A DNA stretch of 64,000 nucleotides from Roseiarcus sp963832305. GTDB taxonomy: Bacteria > Pseudomonadota > Alphaproteobacteria > Rhizobiales > Beijerinckiaceae. A model generated the notes under the pieces. That model was given only the letters and a program-made list of their open reading frames with translations, ran no database searches and was not told where the DNA came from. This document shows positions 45,283-53,920 of the stretch, piece by piece. Location of the stretch: contig CAWHTU010000009.1 of NCBI GenBank assembly GCA_963832305.1, forward strand, positions 25,788 to 89,787, in the 5' to 3' direction. Each line of letters starts with the position of its first letter. The stretch's first letter is position 1. A program made the position numbers and the translations under genes.

Positions 45283-46479
45283 ATGAAGATTGCCCAGATT
45301 TCCCCGTTGATGGAGAGCTGTCCGCCCAAGTTATATGGCGGGACAGAGCGGATTGTTTCGTATTTGACGGAAGAACTGGTGCGGCGGGGACATGATGTGA
45401 CCCTGTTTGCCAGCGGAGACTCGCAAACGTCCGCGCGGCTCGAGCCCGGCTGCGAGGTCGCCCTGCGACTTGATCCGCGCGTCAAGGACTCTGTTCCCTA
45501 CCACATCGTCATGCTCGAGAAAGTCCGGACGATGGCGGACCGGTTCGACATCCTGCATTTCCATATCGACGTCCTCCATTACCCGCTTATTCGCGACTTC
45601 GCGGACCGGACGGTGACGACGCTGCATGGCCGTCTCGACCTGGAGGAGCTTCGTCCAGTCTACTCGACCTTCGCCGGCGCGCCCCTGGTCTCGATTTCCA
45701 ACGATCAGCGCAGCCCGATTCCACGATCCAATTGGGCGGGAACGGTCCATCACGGCCTTCCCCGCGACCTCCTGCCGTTCAACCCGGCGCCGCAAGGCGG
45801 CTACCTGGCCTTCCTGGGCAGAATTTCGCCCGAGAAGCGCCCCGACCGCGCAATCGAGATCGCAAAGCGCGCGGGAGCGAAATTGAAGATGGCCGCAAAG
45901 ATCGACCGGGTGGACGAAGCCTATTGGAACGAAGTGATCAAGCCGATGATCGAGGCGGCGCCGAACGTCGAATTCATCGGCGAGATCAACGAGCGCGAGA
46001 AGGCGGAATTCCTCGGCAACGCCGCCGCGTTGCTGTTCCCGATCGACTGGCCCGAGCCTTTCGGCCTCGTCATGGTCGAGGCGATCGCCTGCGGCACGCC
46101 AGTCATCGCCTTTCGCCGCGGCTCGGCGGCGGAAGTCATCGACGACGGCGTGACGGGCTTTCTCGTCGACGACATGTCCGGCGCTGTCGCAGCGGCCGGG
46201 CGCGTCGGCGCCCTCGATCGCGCGAAAGCGCGCGCCGTCTTCGAACGCCGTTTCGCGATCGAGCGCGTCGCGTCAGACTATCTGAGGATCTATCGCAACC
46301 TTTCCGGATCGCGGATCGGCCGCAATCGCGCCTTGCAGAGCGACGACCTGGGGCTCGGGCTGATCGCGGCGGCAAATTACCTCGAGGAGCCGATCAGGCT
46401 GAAGCCAGGGCGGCTCAACGGCGTCGTGGCGAGCCGCCTCGGCTCTCTGGAACTTGTGAAGTCCGCCACCGACGACTGA
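45283..46479 (+). CDS. family 4 glycosyltransferase
   Basis: 398 residues from ATG 45283 (KIAQISPLMESCPPKLYGGTERIVSYLTEELVRRGHDVTLFASG), a GT-B retaining enzyme. The donor-binding half has FLGRISPEKRPDRAIEIAKRAG, EFIGEINEREKAEFLGNAAALLFPIDWPEPFGLVMVEAIACGTPVIAF and AEVIDDGVTGFLVDD, the E-x7-E region of GT4. The target is probably a mannosyl- or glucosyl-type glycan; similar genes often sit beside the debranching-type enzyme found convergently here, suggesting a shared alpha-glucan or trehalose-like metabolism (inference). It ends just before that gene, convergent. Confidence 0.9.
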   Translation: MKIAQISPLMESCPPKLYGGTERIVSYLTEELVRRGHDVTLFASGDSQTSARLEPGCEVALRLDPRVKDSVPYHIVMLEKVRTMADRFDILHFHIDVLHYPLIRDFADRTVTTLHGRLDLEELRPVYSTFAGAPLVSISNDQRSPIPRSNWAGTVHHGLPRDLLPFNPAPQGGYLAFLGRISPEKRPDRAIEIAKRAGAKLKMAAKIDRVDEAYWNEVIKPMIEAAPNVEFIGEINEREKAEFLGNAAALLFPIDWPEPFGLVMVEAIACGTPVIAFRRGSAAEVIDDGVTGFLVDDMSGAVAAAGRVGALDRAKARAVFERRFAIERVASDYLRIYRNLSGSRIGRNRALQSDDLGLGLIAAANYLEEPIRLKPGRLNGVVASRLGSLELVKSATDD

Positions 46480-46531
46480 CCGTTCTCGGCGGCTCGCTTC
46501 AATAGTCGGACCGAACGCGTGGCGGGTCGTC

Positions 46532-48784
46532 CTAATTGACCGCGAGCACGCTGACCGGTCCGCTCTTGTCCAAGACGTCCACCACGACATGGCGGTTCGA
46601 GCGCCGCAGCGCGACATCCGCCGAACCCCCCTGGACCGTCAGGCCCCGCAGCACGATTTCGTCGAGAAAGCGGGGCAGTATCGGCTCACGGAACGTGATG
46701 CGTCGCGCGGCGGCGTCCAAGGCAAGCCCCACGCACGACTGGATGAGATAGAGCGGCGAAGCCGCCGCCCAGGCCTGCGGCGAGCAGGCGACCGGATAGA
46801 ATGTCGGTCCACGCGTCTGCTGCCGCGGGAAGCCGCAGATCAGCTCCGGCAGGCGCCTGAGATCGACATAGGTGGAAACGTCAAACAGCCCTTCAAAGAT
46901 TCGCGCGGCCTCGCGCCGAAAGCCGTATCGCGCAAAGCCCGCGGCGATCAGCGCGTTGTCGTGCGGCCAGACGGAGCCGTTGTGATAGCTCATCGGATTG
47001 TAGCGCGCTTCGCTTGAGGCGATCGTGCGTACTCCCCACCCGCAAAAGCAGGAACTCCCCATCAGCATGCGGACGACCGAGGGGGCGCGTTCGGGAAAGG
47101 CGATCCCGGCGAACAGCGCGTGACCGGCGTTGGAGGCCCGCACCCGGCAAGGGCGCTTGTCGCCGTCGAGCGCCAGAACGTAGGTCCCGAGGGACTCGTC
47201 GAAAAAGCGCTCGTCGAACCGGCGCCGCATCGCATCCGCCTTCTTTTCGAACACGATCGCCTGCTCGGGATCGCCCAGCCGCCGGGTGATCCGATCGGCG
47301 GCCCGCCACGCCGCGTAGACATAGGCCTGCACTTCGGCCAAAGCGATGGGGCCACGCGCCAATCGTCCGTCGGCGTGGAAAATCGCGTCGTGACTGTCCT
47401 TCCAGCCCTGGTTGACGAGACCGTGATTGGTTTGGGCGCCATATTCGACGAATCCGTCGCCGTCGCGGTCGCCGTAGCGATCGATCCAGTCGAGCGCCGA
47501 CCGGATGTGCGGCCACAGGCGGCGAATGGCGTCGAGATCGTCGGTGCGCTCGAGATAGGCTCCCGCCAGCACGACGAACAGCGGCGTCGCGTCCACGCTG
47601 CCGTAGTAGCGGCGGAAAGGCACCTCGCCGAGGATCGCCATCTCGCCGTGACGGGCTTCGTGCAGGATTTTGCCTGGCTCCGCGTCCGAAGCGGCGTCGA
47701 CCTCGACTGCCTGGCTGGCGGCAAGGTGCCCAAGCACCCCGCGGGCGATCGACGGGTCGAGCCAGAGCGTCTCCAGGGCAGTGATGATTCCGTCCCGTCC
47801 GAACACGGCGCTGAACCAGGGGATGCCCGCGTAAGGATATGGCCCTTCGCGGAGGTCCGTCATCAGCATGTAGAGATCGGCGATGCTGCGGCGGGCGGCT
47901 TCGTTGAAGATCTGGTTGGAGGAATTGATCGACGCCGCGCGCGAGGAAGACGCGCGCAGGGCGCGCCTCGCGTCGCGGAGCGCGATGAAGAACGCCCGGG
48001 GCGGATCGCCCGTTCGTCCCTCGTTGCGGCAGTCGATCTCGACGAACAGCGAGCGTCCTTCGCGCGGGGCGAGATCGAGGCGGAAGATGGCGCCCTTGGC
48101 CGAGAGATGCGTCGGCGCGGGATTGAATCGAATCGTCGTCGATCGGCGCCGGTTGTCGAGCCCGGTATAGCTCAGCGTCACATGACTGGCGCCGACTTTA
48201 GGCGGATGGGTCTCTCCCCGTCGCGCTCTTTGGGCCCCGCGTACCTCGAACAGGTCGGCAAAATCGGCGGCGAAGGCGACCGCCAGTTCCACACGGCGCG
48301 GCTTGTCGTCGAAATTGCGGACATTCAGCCTCTCGAAGCAGCCGGCGTTCCATAGAAATCGCGACCGTCTGAGGTGGATCAGGTCATGATCGAGCCGAGG
48401 GCGCCCCGCCGCGCCGATGAGATCCGGATTGGTCAAATCGCAAGTCAGCGTAGCGTTGTCGTCGCGCAAGGTGGAACTGAGCAGAATCGGCCGCGCGCCA
48501 TCGAGCGTCACGATCAGCAGGGAAAGATGGCGGGTGTCACAGTGATAAAGGCCCTGAGCGGTCCCCCCGCCAGGAGAGGCGTCGCCGTTGCGATCGAATA
48601 CGGCGAAGGAATTGCCGTGCTTCAGGACCAGCGGGCGCAGGTCCTGGATCGAAGACGCGGCGCCGATCGCGAACGGCTGATCCGCCGCCGCCACTTTCAC
48701 GCCTTCCGGCTCCTTGGCAGCGGGCGGCCTTTTCGTCTTTTGACTGTCTGGCTGCATGTTCATCTCCGGCTCGGGTTCGGGCAA
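46532..48784 (-). CDS. glycogen debranching-type amylo-alpha-1,6-glucosidase
   Basis: 750 residues. The N-terminus is Pro/Lys-rich to about residue 35. A debranching-enzyme N-terminal beta domain follows (about 40-230: LRPLVLKHGNSFAVFDRNGDASPGG, GLYHCDTRHLSLLIVTLDG). The remainder is an (alpha/alpha)6 barrel, with YPYAGIPWFSAVFGRDGIITALETLWLDP, DRYGDRDGDGFVEY, NQGWKDSHDAIFHADG (catalytic-region Asp) and NPMSYHNGSVWPHDNALIAAGFARYG. These are standard for bacterial amylo-alpha-1,6-glucosidases (GDE_N_bis plus GH15-like domain). It acts on alpha-glucans or related oligosaccharides. It is convergent with the GT4 gene, and a 145-bp gap separates it from the A-T-TE gene. Confidence 0.9.
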   Translation of the reverse strand: MPEPEPEMNMQPDSQKTKRPPAAKEPEGVKVAAADQPFAIGAASSIQDLRPLVLKHGNSFAVFDRNGDASPGGGTAQGLYHCDTRHLSLLIVTLDGARPILLSSTLRDDNATLTCDLTNPDLIGAAGRPRLDHDLIHLRRSRFLWNAGCFERLNVRNFDDKPRRVELAVAFAADFADLFEVRGAQRARRGETHPPKVGASHVTLSYTGLDNRRRSTTIRFNPAPTHLSAKGAIFRLDLAPREGRSLFVEIDCRNEGRTGDPPRAFFIALRDARRALRASSSRAASINSSNQIFNEAARRSIADLYMLMTDLREGPYPYAGIPWFSAVFGRDGIITALETLWLDPSIARGVLGHLAASQAVEVDAASDAEPGKILHEARHGEMAILGEVPFRRYYGSVDATPLFVVLAGAYLERTDDLDAIRRLWPHIRSALDWIDRYGDRDGDGFVEYGAQTNHGLVNQGWKDSHDAIFHADGRLARGPIALAEVQAYVYAAWRAADRITRRLGDPEQAIVFEKKADAMRRRFDERFFDESLGTYVLALDGDKRPCRVRASNAGHALFAGIAFPERAPSVVRMLMGSSCFCGWGVRTIASSEARYNPMSYHNGSVWPHDNALIAAGFARYGFRREAARIFEGLFDVSTYVDLRRLPELICGFPRQQTRGPTFYPVACSPQAWAAASPLYLIQSCVGLALDAAARRITFREPILPRFLDEIVLRGLTVQGGSADVALRRSNRHVVVDVLDKSGPVSVLAVN

Positions 48785-48929
48785 ACACGAGGCTGAATTG
48801 CGTCGAAGCGAGATTTTGGGAACCGCGGGGAGAATCTAGCCGCGATCGCGGCCCTTATCGGGCGAAACCGAATCGAAACGGCGGAATTTGGCCTGTTCGG
48901 CCAGCGCGCGGAGGCGCTTGGCGGAGCCC

Positions 48930-51900
48930 TCAACGCCTCGTCGCGGCGGCTTGCTTTGGCCGCACGAAATAGGGACGCAAAGACTCCCGTAACGGCGTCG
49001 CTCTGCGCGTGACCTTGACCGTCCCGCAGGCCGGCGCAGCGCCAAGTCCCGTCAACGAATGTCCGCGCTCCTCGAACAGGTCGAGGACGAGTTCGAAAGT
49101 CCCCTCATTCTCCGGCGCGGCGACATTGATTCTTACAGTCGAGGCGCTTCCAGGGGCGATCGCCGGCAAGGGCGCGGCCTCGACGAAACGAGCCCCGGCG
49201 ATCGCGCCATCGCGCATCCAGCGGCCGCCGAGGCGAAGGCTCGAGAACTCGCCGCCGATCGGCGCCCTGCCGATGTTTTTCACCGATACTTCGAAGGGCA
49301 GACGCGCGCCGGGCGGCGCACGCATGGCCTGTCTGTCGACGGCGAATTCAGCGGCGCACTCCTCCAGCGGCGAGAAGTTGCGCGGTCGACGAAGAGCGTC
49401 CGCGAAGCGTTGCGTCAATTCGCCGGCAAGCGGCGGATGGGCGTCACGATAAATCCCTTCATGCGTTCCATCGATCCAGGCGCAGGAGAATTCCCCGAAC
49501 ATCCGCCGCCAGGCGGGTTCGGGATTGATCGAGCAATACTTCGGTTGGAATAGACTGTCGCGTGCGAAGACGAGCAGAACGTCGCCGGGATAAGGTTCGG
49601 GCTCCGAGGTAAAGTCCACAAGGACAAGCAGCGGCAGATGACGGCCGCGCCGAAGGAGATGTTGCGCCATCGGGAGGGCGATCTTGCCGGCCTGACAATG
49701 GCCGAGGAGAAACAGCGGGCCGTCCGGATGGATCTGTTCGATGTCCTTCACGTAGCGTAGCGCGAGCGCCTGGACCTCGTCCTCGGCGTAATTGTCGCTG
49801 ACGTGAAAGAGCGAACGAAAAGCGTAGACCGGCTGCTCGGGGCCCAGCGCCGTGGCCAGATACTGAAACTCGTAATCCTCCTGGACGACGCAAAAAAGCG
49901 GCGGCGCCGAACCATTCCGATTCGCGCCGAGCATCAGGCGATCGTCGGAGACGCGCTCGCCGCTCCAGGCCTCCACATAAGACAGTATCCCGCGGCCAAT
50001 TTCATAAGGCAGCGGCCAAAGCCTCTTTTCCTGATCGCCTGCCGGCGAAGCCGAGGCGCTTTGCGCCAGGCGCAGAAGAGTGTTGAAGGTCGGAAGCTCA
50101 AAAAACTCGCGCAGCGCGATCTGGCGCTTGAACCGCTTCTCGACGCCCATCAGCAGGGTCGACGCGCGCAGGGAATCGCCGCCGCAAGTCGAAAAAATTG
50201 TCGTCGCGGCCGAAATCGGTCGGGAGGTTCAAAGCCTCGCGCCAAAGCGAAGCAAGGGTCGCTTCCTCGTCGCCTTCCGGCGCCGCGGACGGCGTTTCTC
50301 CCTTCGATGTTTGACCGGCCTTCGCCGCCCGCTCGGCGAGCGCCCTGCGGTCGACCTTGCCGGTCGCCGTAAGCGGCATATCTCCCGGCCGAACCGGCAT
50401 CAAGACCGCGGGAGCGAAACCGTAGCGGCGAACGACGACCTGGCGAATCTTGTCGGCAGCGGCGCCGTCGAGGGTTGCGCCGTCCGCGACCGCGACGGCA
50501 ACTCCGAGTCCGTCGGTTGCGTCGGAGCTCACACGAGCGACGAATGACACGGTCTGGCGGCCAATGTCCGCGTCGCTTTGCAGGCAGGCGTCGATGTCGT
50601 CGAGCGAGAATTTTCGCCCGCCAACGACCAGGAGCTGTTTTGCGCGGCCGCGAAAGGAAAATCCCGCCTCGTTGATCGCGCCGAGGTCTCCCGTTTTATA
50701 CCAGCCGTCGACCGTCATGCAGTCACGGGTCAGCTCCGGCTCCTTCCAATAGCCGGCGAACAGGGTCCGCGGCGCGAGAGCCTCGACGTGGCCAGCCTCG
50801 CCTTCGTCAAGCGTCGCACCGTCGTCGCCGACGATCCGAAGCGAGATGCCGGCGGCCGGGCCGCCGAGGATCGGCGCGCCCGCGTCGTCCAGCGGACAGG
50901 CGGCGGGGTCCGCGCCGACAAGCAGAGAGCTCGTCTCGGTCGCTCCATAGCCTGCGCGCAGAACATTCGCGGCGCCATGCCGATTGAGCAGCGCAGTGAA
51001 GCGCGTGGCGACGAAGCGCGTCACCGTTTCGCCCCCGAGTCCAACCATCTTCAGCGAGCTGAGGTCGAAGCCGCGCTCCTCCTTGGACGCATCCTCGACG
51101 AGACGCGCCGCCATTGAATTGGTCATGTAGGCATGGGTGATCGCGAAACGTTCGATCGCCTCGAAGATCGCCAGCGGCCGGGCGGTGAGGATGCGCGGGT
51201 GCAGCTGCGTCAGGCTGGTGTAAGTCGGGTACAAGGCGCGCATCCCGCTGATGCCCTCGAACGGGAAAACGTTGAGGATATGCGCGGCCAGATGGCCGAC
51301 CGAATAGTTCTCCGAAAAATTGCGATAAAGAATCGCCTGACGGTCGAGCATCACGAGCTTCACGCTCCCGGTCGAGCCCGAGGTCGGGAGCAGGCAGATG
51401 ATGTCAGGCTCGTCGACGGGATCGAGCTCTTCCTTCGCGACTTGACGGCCATCGGCGGAGAGCGACGAAAGGCGAAGAATTGGCGCATTGGGCAGCAAAG
51501 CCGCGAGCCGATCGAGGTCCGGGGTGGACGCGTCGGCGACAAGCGCCGGGCGCTCCAGACGCGCGACCAGGTTCTTGAGGTGTCCGGCCTCGGCGCTATG
51601 GGCGACGCCGGTGAACGGGATCGCGCTCGCGCCGGCGCGCACCGACGCCCAGAAAGAGGCGACGAAGTCCAGAATGTCGCCCAGGAGCAACACGGCCTGG
51701 CTACCGGGGCCGACGCCTAGCCCGCGCAATCGGGCGGCAATCTCTCCGGACCGCCGCCAGACCTCGGCAAAGGTCTCCTCCCTCAGCGTTCCGTCGGCCT
51801 GGTAGCTGCGAATCAGCCCATCCGGCGCCTCGGCCACCCTGCGGGCGATACTTCCCATCGCCGTCGCCGGCGCGCCCTCGACGAGCTTGCGCAGCGGCCC

Positions 51901-51954
51901 ATGGATGACCGCCTCGCGGATCTTCGGATCAAGCAGCAGCGTCATGGGACACAT
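48930..51954 (-). pseudogene. single-module NRPS-like protein: adenylation - carrier - Cys-thioesterase - Ig-like tail, one frameshift
   Basis: About 1,007 residues if repaired. The adenylation domain has LLPTSGSTGSVKLVMLD, GYGATETSSLLVGAD, WYKTGDLG, GRAKQLLVVGGRKFSLDDID and LPLTATGKVDRRAL. At the A4 position FPFEGISGM replaces the amino-acid-binding Asp pattern, so the substrate may not be an ordinary amino acid. The carrier motif DDNFFDL-GGDSLRA is split by one extra base at 50184; the phosphopantetheine Ser codon is 50172-50174. The thioesterase reads FLLGHCQAGKIAL, with Cys (codon 49695-49697) where Ser is usual. The last 130 residues form a beta-sandwich (RINVAAPENEGTFELVLDLFEE). There is no condensation domain. 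It overlaps the HExxH gene by 26 bp and is probably co-translated with it. Confidence 0.85.
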
Positions 51955-52966
51955 AATCGACGGTCGAGCGCAATATCTTCTCCCCCAATGGAGTCAAACT
52001 GGCCTTGTCGGCAATCAGCCGGGCGCCGTCGTCGAAACGGCTCGCGAGCTCCGCCATCTTCTTTTCGATCGCACGCGGATCGAAGGGGCGGAGGCTTGCG
52101 GGACGACGTTCGAGCAACCGGCGATATAGCAGATAAAGCCGCGCGCAGACGAACGTCGCGTGGAAGACGCCGTCCATCGGGCGCGGATCGGGGCGGAGCG
52201 GCGAGGCGAAGCGCTCCGAATCGGGATTGCAGACCAGCCGCTCGTCGGACGCGTAGCCGAACAAGAGAGTATGCGCCGCCTCGTGGACAAGTCCGTCGAG
52301 GATCTGCAACGGCGTTCGGTAGACTTCGGCGTTCAAGGCGACGGCGCCCCAAAGGGTGAGCGAGGTGACGCCGCCGAACGACAATTCCGGGGTCAGCGGC
52401 GCCGAACCGAGCACGAGCACAACCAGAGCGCGAATCTCGGCCGCGAGCGCGGCGTCCGTCTCGTCGAGCAGGGAAAGAGCCTCCGCGACCCCGGCGGCGA
52501 AGGCGGGCCACCGCGCAGGGTCGGGGGGCCCGTAAATCGCCCCATTCTCGCCCGCATTCAAGAGCCGAACGAAGCGGGCGGCGTCCTCGCCCAGCGTCTC
52601 GGCGGCGAGCGGAGCGACACGCAGGGTCGGAGTATCGCCCGCCGCCGCGGCGATTCGCCGCCAAAGATGGGACGCCTCCTCGTAGCGCTTTGCTTTGAGC
52701 GCGAATACGAGCTCGAAATAGCAGCCGAAAACCGACGGCGCCTGACGGTGGGCGACGATTTCGGACAGCAACGGCCCAGGTTCACTGTCCTCGATGCCGA
52801 CCGTCGTGGCCGCCCGCCCGAAGATATGCTTGAGGCTTGCCGCCAGCCTGGTCCGCATTCTGCGGTCGAGGTCGACGACAACGTCCTGGCTTTGTGGAAG
52901 AAATAGCTCCATGGATTGGGTCGCCTCCAAACCCGGCGTCGAGGAGGAGCCCAGAGCCCCAATCAT
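51929..52966 (-). CDS. HExxH-type putative peptide beta-hydroxylase
   Basis: 345 residues from ATG 52966, preceded by AGAGGA; a GTG at 53002 would add 12 residues. The C-terminal half has the metal motif GLVHEAAHTLLFG (His228, Glu229, His232). The downstream SPLRPDPRPMDGVFHATFVCAR (His269) matches the RPDPRPxxGxxHGxY stretch of the HEXXH-motif domain family, linked to RiPP clusters and to 2-oxoglutarate-dependent beta-hydroxylation. The N-terminal half is helical and unassigned. It is the first gene of the unit with the A-T-TE protein and faces two mini-genes encoding repeat peptides, its likely substrates (inference). Confidence 0.8.
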   Translation of the reverse strand: MIGALGSSSTPGLEATQSMELFLPQSQDVVVDLDRRMRTRLAASLKHIFGRAATTVGIEDSEPGPLLSEIVAHRQAPSVFGCYFELVFALKAKRYEEASHLWRRIAAAAGDTPTLRVAPLAAETLGEDAARFVRLLNAGENGAIYGPPDPARWPAFAAGVAEALSLLDETDAALAAEIRALVVLVLGSAPLTPELSFGGVTSLTLWGAVALNAEVYRTPLQILDGLVHEAAHTLLFGYASDERLVCNPDSERFASPLRPDPRPMDGVFHATFVCARLYLLYRRLLERRPASLRPFDPRAIEKKMAELASRFDDGARLIADKASLTPLGEKILRSTVDYVSHDAAA

Positions 52967-53212
52967 GGCGTCCTCTGGGGAAGTTTGTCGTAATTTCGAC
53001 ACATCTCTTTACATTTTCCTATCGTTCACGTAAACGTCAATCTTAAGAATCACAACTTGCGGCGTGCGGGCGCCGAAACGTTGCGGCAAGCGCCAAAGCA
53101 GGCTGGGAGGCGATAGATTTTGGGGCGTGGGGCGCAAGCTCGATGAGTTGAGACGACAGCCTCCTCTGTACGATCCGCGAGTGCCAGCGGGCCGGGGTAA
53201 GCGTGACCTGCG

Positions 53213-53233
53213 TATAATTTCCTATTGCAGGAG
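53213..53233 (+). promoter_or_regulatory. TATAAT box and Shine-Dalgarno block of repeat-peptide gene 1
   Basis: TATAAT at 53213-53218 is a perfect -10 hexamer; AGGAG at 53229-53233 lies 8 bp before the ATG at 53242. No matching -35 is seen. The block GCGTATAATTTCCTATTGCA recurs almost unchanged before the second peptide gene (53412-53430), so it belongs to the duplicated unit. Confidence 0.55.
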
Positions 53234-53241
53234 ACTTCGAA

Positions 53242-53340
53242 ATGGCGAAGGTTGAAGAAATTGTTCCAATGGTGAGAATAGAGGATGGGCCCGAGGAAGG
53301 CCCTCCGGGGATGAAAATTGAAGAGGGTCCTCCAGTTTAG
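53242..53340 (+). CDS. repeat-peptide precursor 1 (32 residues)
   Basis: A small gene below normal calling limits. It starts MAKVEEIVPMV, then reads RIEDGPEEGPPGM and KIEEGPPV, so the unit (R/K)IE(E/D)GP appears twice. It is acidic and Pro/Gly-rich, with no signal peptide. Evidence that it is real: a good Shine-Dalgarno sequence, a -10 box, a tandem paralogue 100 bp later with the same leader and repeat, and base use richer in AT than the surroundings. It is divergent from the HExxH enzyme gene. I infer a multi-core RiPP precursor: leader about residues 1-11, cores after. The nature of any modification is unknown. Confidence 0.7.
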   Translation: MAKVEEIVPMVRIEDGPEEGPPGMKIEEGPPV

Positions 53341-53414
53341 TGACGGAAAACGCCTCCTGGACACTGAACGGCCGAGGCGCGCGAGCGTCGGGTGGCGGGG
53401 CGGGAGCTGACGCG

Positions 53415-53436
53415 TATAAATTCTTATTGCAGGGGA
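53415..53436 (+). promoter_or_regulatory. TATAAA box and Shine-Dalgarno block of repeat-peptide gene 2
   Basis: TATAAA at 53415-53420 and AGGGGA at 53431-53436, with the ATG at 53443. The block is a near copy of the one before peptide gene 1 (53212-53241). Its conservation beyond the coding part shows the duplication included the promoter-proximal region. Confidence 0.5.
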
Positions 53437-53442
53437 CTTCAA

Positions 53443-53565
53443 ATGGCGAAAGTTGAGGAAGTTGTTCCGATGGTGAGAATAGAGGAAGGGCCTTTAGAGA
53501 TGAAAATTGAAGAAGGTCCTCCGATGCAGAGACAAATCGAAGAAGGTCCTGCTGACTCCAGGTAA
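53443..53565 (+). CDS. repeat-peptide precursor 2 (40 residues)
   Basis: Tandem paralogue of the previous peptide. The leader MAKVEEVVPMV differs from copy 1 by one residue. It is followed by three repeats, RIEEGPLEM, KIEEGPPMQR and QIEEGPADSR, ending the protein. Repeat number thus differs between paralogues (two versus three), the usual signature of multi-core precursors where each IEEGP unit is a candidate core. Acidic Glu pairs and Gly-Pro are invariant. No cysteine, serine-rich or lanthipeptide-type core is present. It sits beside the HExxH hydroxylase and the A-T-TE genes. Functional assignment is inference. Confidence 0.72.
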   Translation: MAKVEEVVPMVRIEEGPLEMKIEEGPPMQRQIEEGPADSR

Positions 53566-53677
53566 AAAGACGGAGGCCTTCGCGCATCAAGGCGATGGCT
53601 CCCCGTCGTGCCTCTAGCTGCCGGCGCTCTGACGCCGAAGCGGAGTTGCTTGCCTTTCGATAACCAGGGAGATGACG

Positions 53678-53797
53678 ATGGCGGAATTTCGGGATCAGAA
53701 GGCGGAGGCGTCCGCGATGCCGGACCTCGACGATGCGGAACTGCTCGGGTTCGAATGTCTTGGGCCGGGCGAAGAGGCCGGACCGAGCAAGCGATAG
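53678..53797 (+). CDS. short DLDDAELLGFE-motif peptide (paralogue 1, truncated)
   Basis: 39 residues from ATG 53678 (another in-frame ATG at 53672 overlaps the Shine-Dalgarno AGGGAG). It carries PDLDDAELLGFECLG, the motif shared with the two longer genes downstream, then stops. In a neighbouring frame the sequence goes on as GVAFNKRG, matching VALALNKRG of the longer paralogue, before decaying. It is therefore best read as a frameshifted, shortened copy of the same family, though a functional leader-only peptide cannot be excluded. Confidence 0.55.
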   Translation: MAEFRDQKAEASAMPDLDDAELLGFECLGPGEEAGPSKR

Positions 53798-53920
53798 GCG
53801 TAGCCTTCAACAAGAGAGGGTTGGGGAAGGCCCCATCATCAAGTGAGGCCCGCCAACTGAACGATTGTAGTCGGGGCCGAAGGCTCATGTTTTCAATCGG
53901 GGATCGGAGAGGAAACTCAA

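Noticed and set aside
50150..50190. Programmed frameshift within the carrier domain of the A-T-TE protein
   Set aside because: No slippery heptamer or downstream pseudoknot is evident at 50184, and similar one-base breaks occur in unrelated genes of the window.
53064..53255. 63-codon ORF running into the first repeat-peptide gene
   Set aside because: Basic and low-complexity, no Shine-Dalgarno sequence, overlaps the better-supported peptide gene and its promoter in another frame.
53242..53565. Graspetide (omega-ester) interpretation of the Glu-rich repeats
   Set aside because: The cores lack the Thr/Ser or Lys partner pattern, and no ATP-grasp ligase is encoded nearby.
53242..53565. Lanthipeptide or thiopeptide precursor
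   Set aside because: No Cys, and Ser/Thr almost absent from the repeats; no LanM, cyclodehydratase or radical SAM gene in the window.
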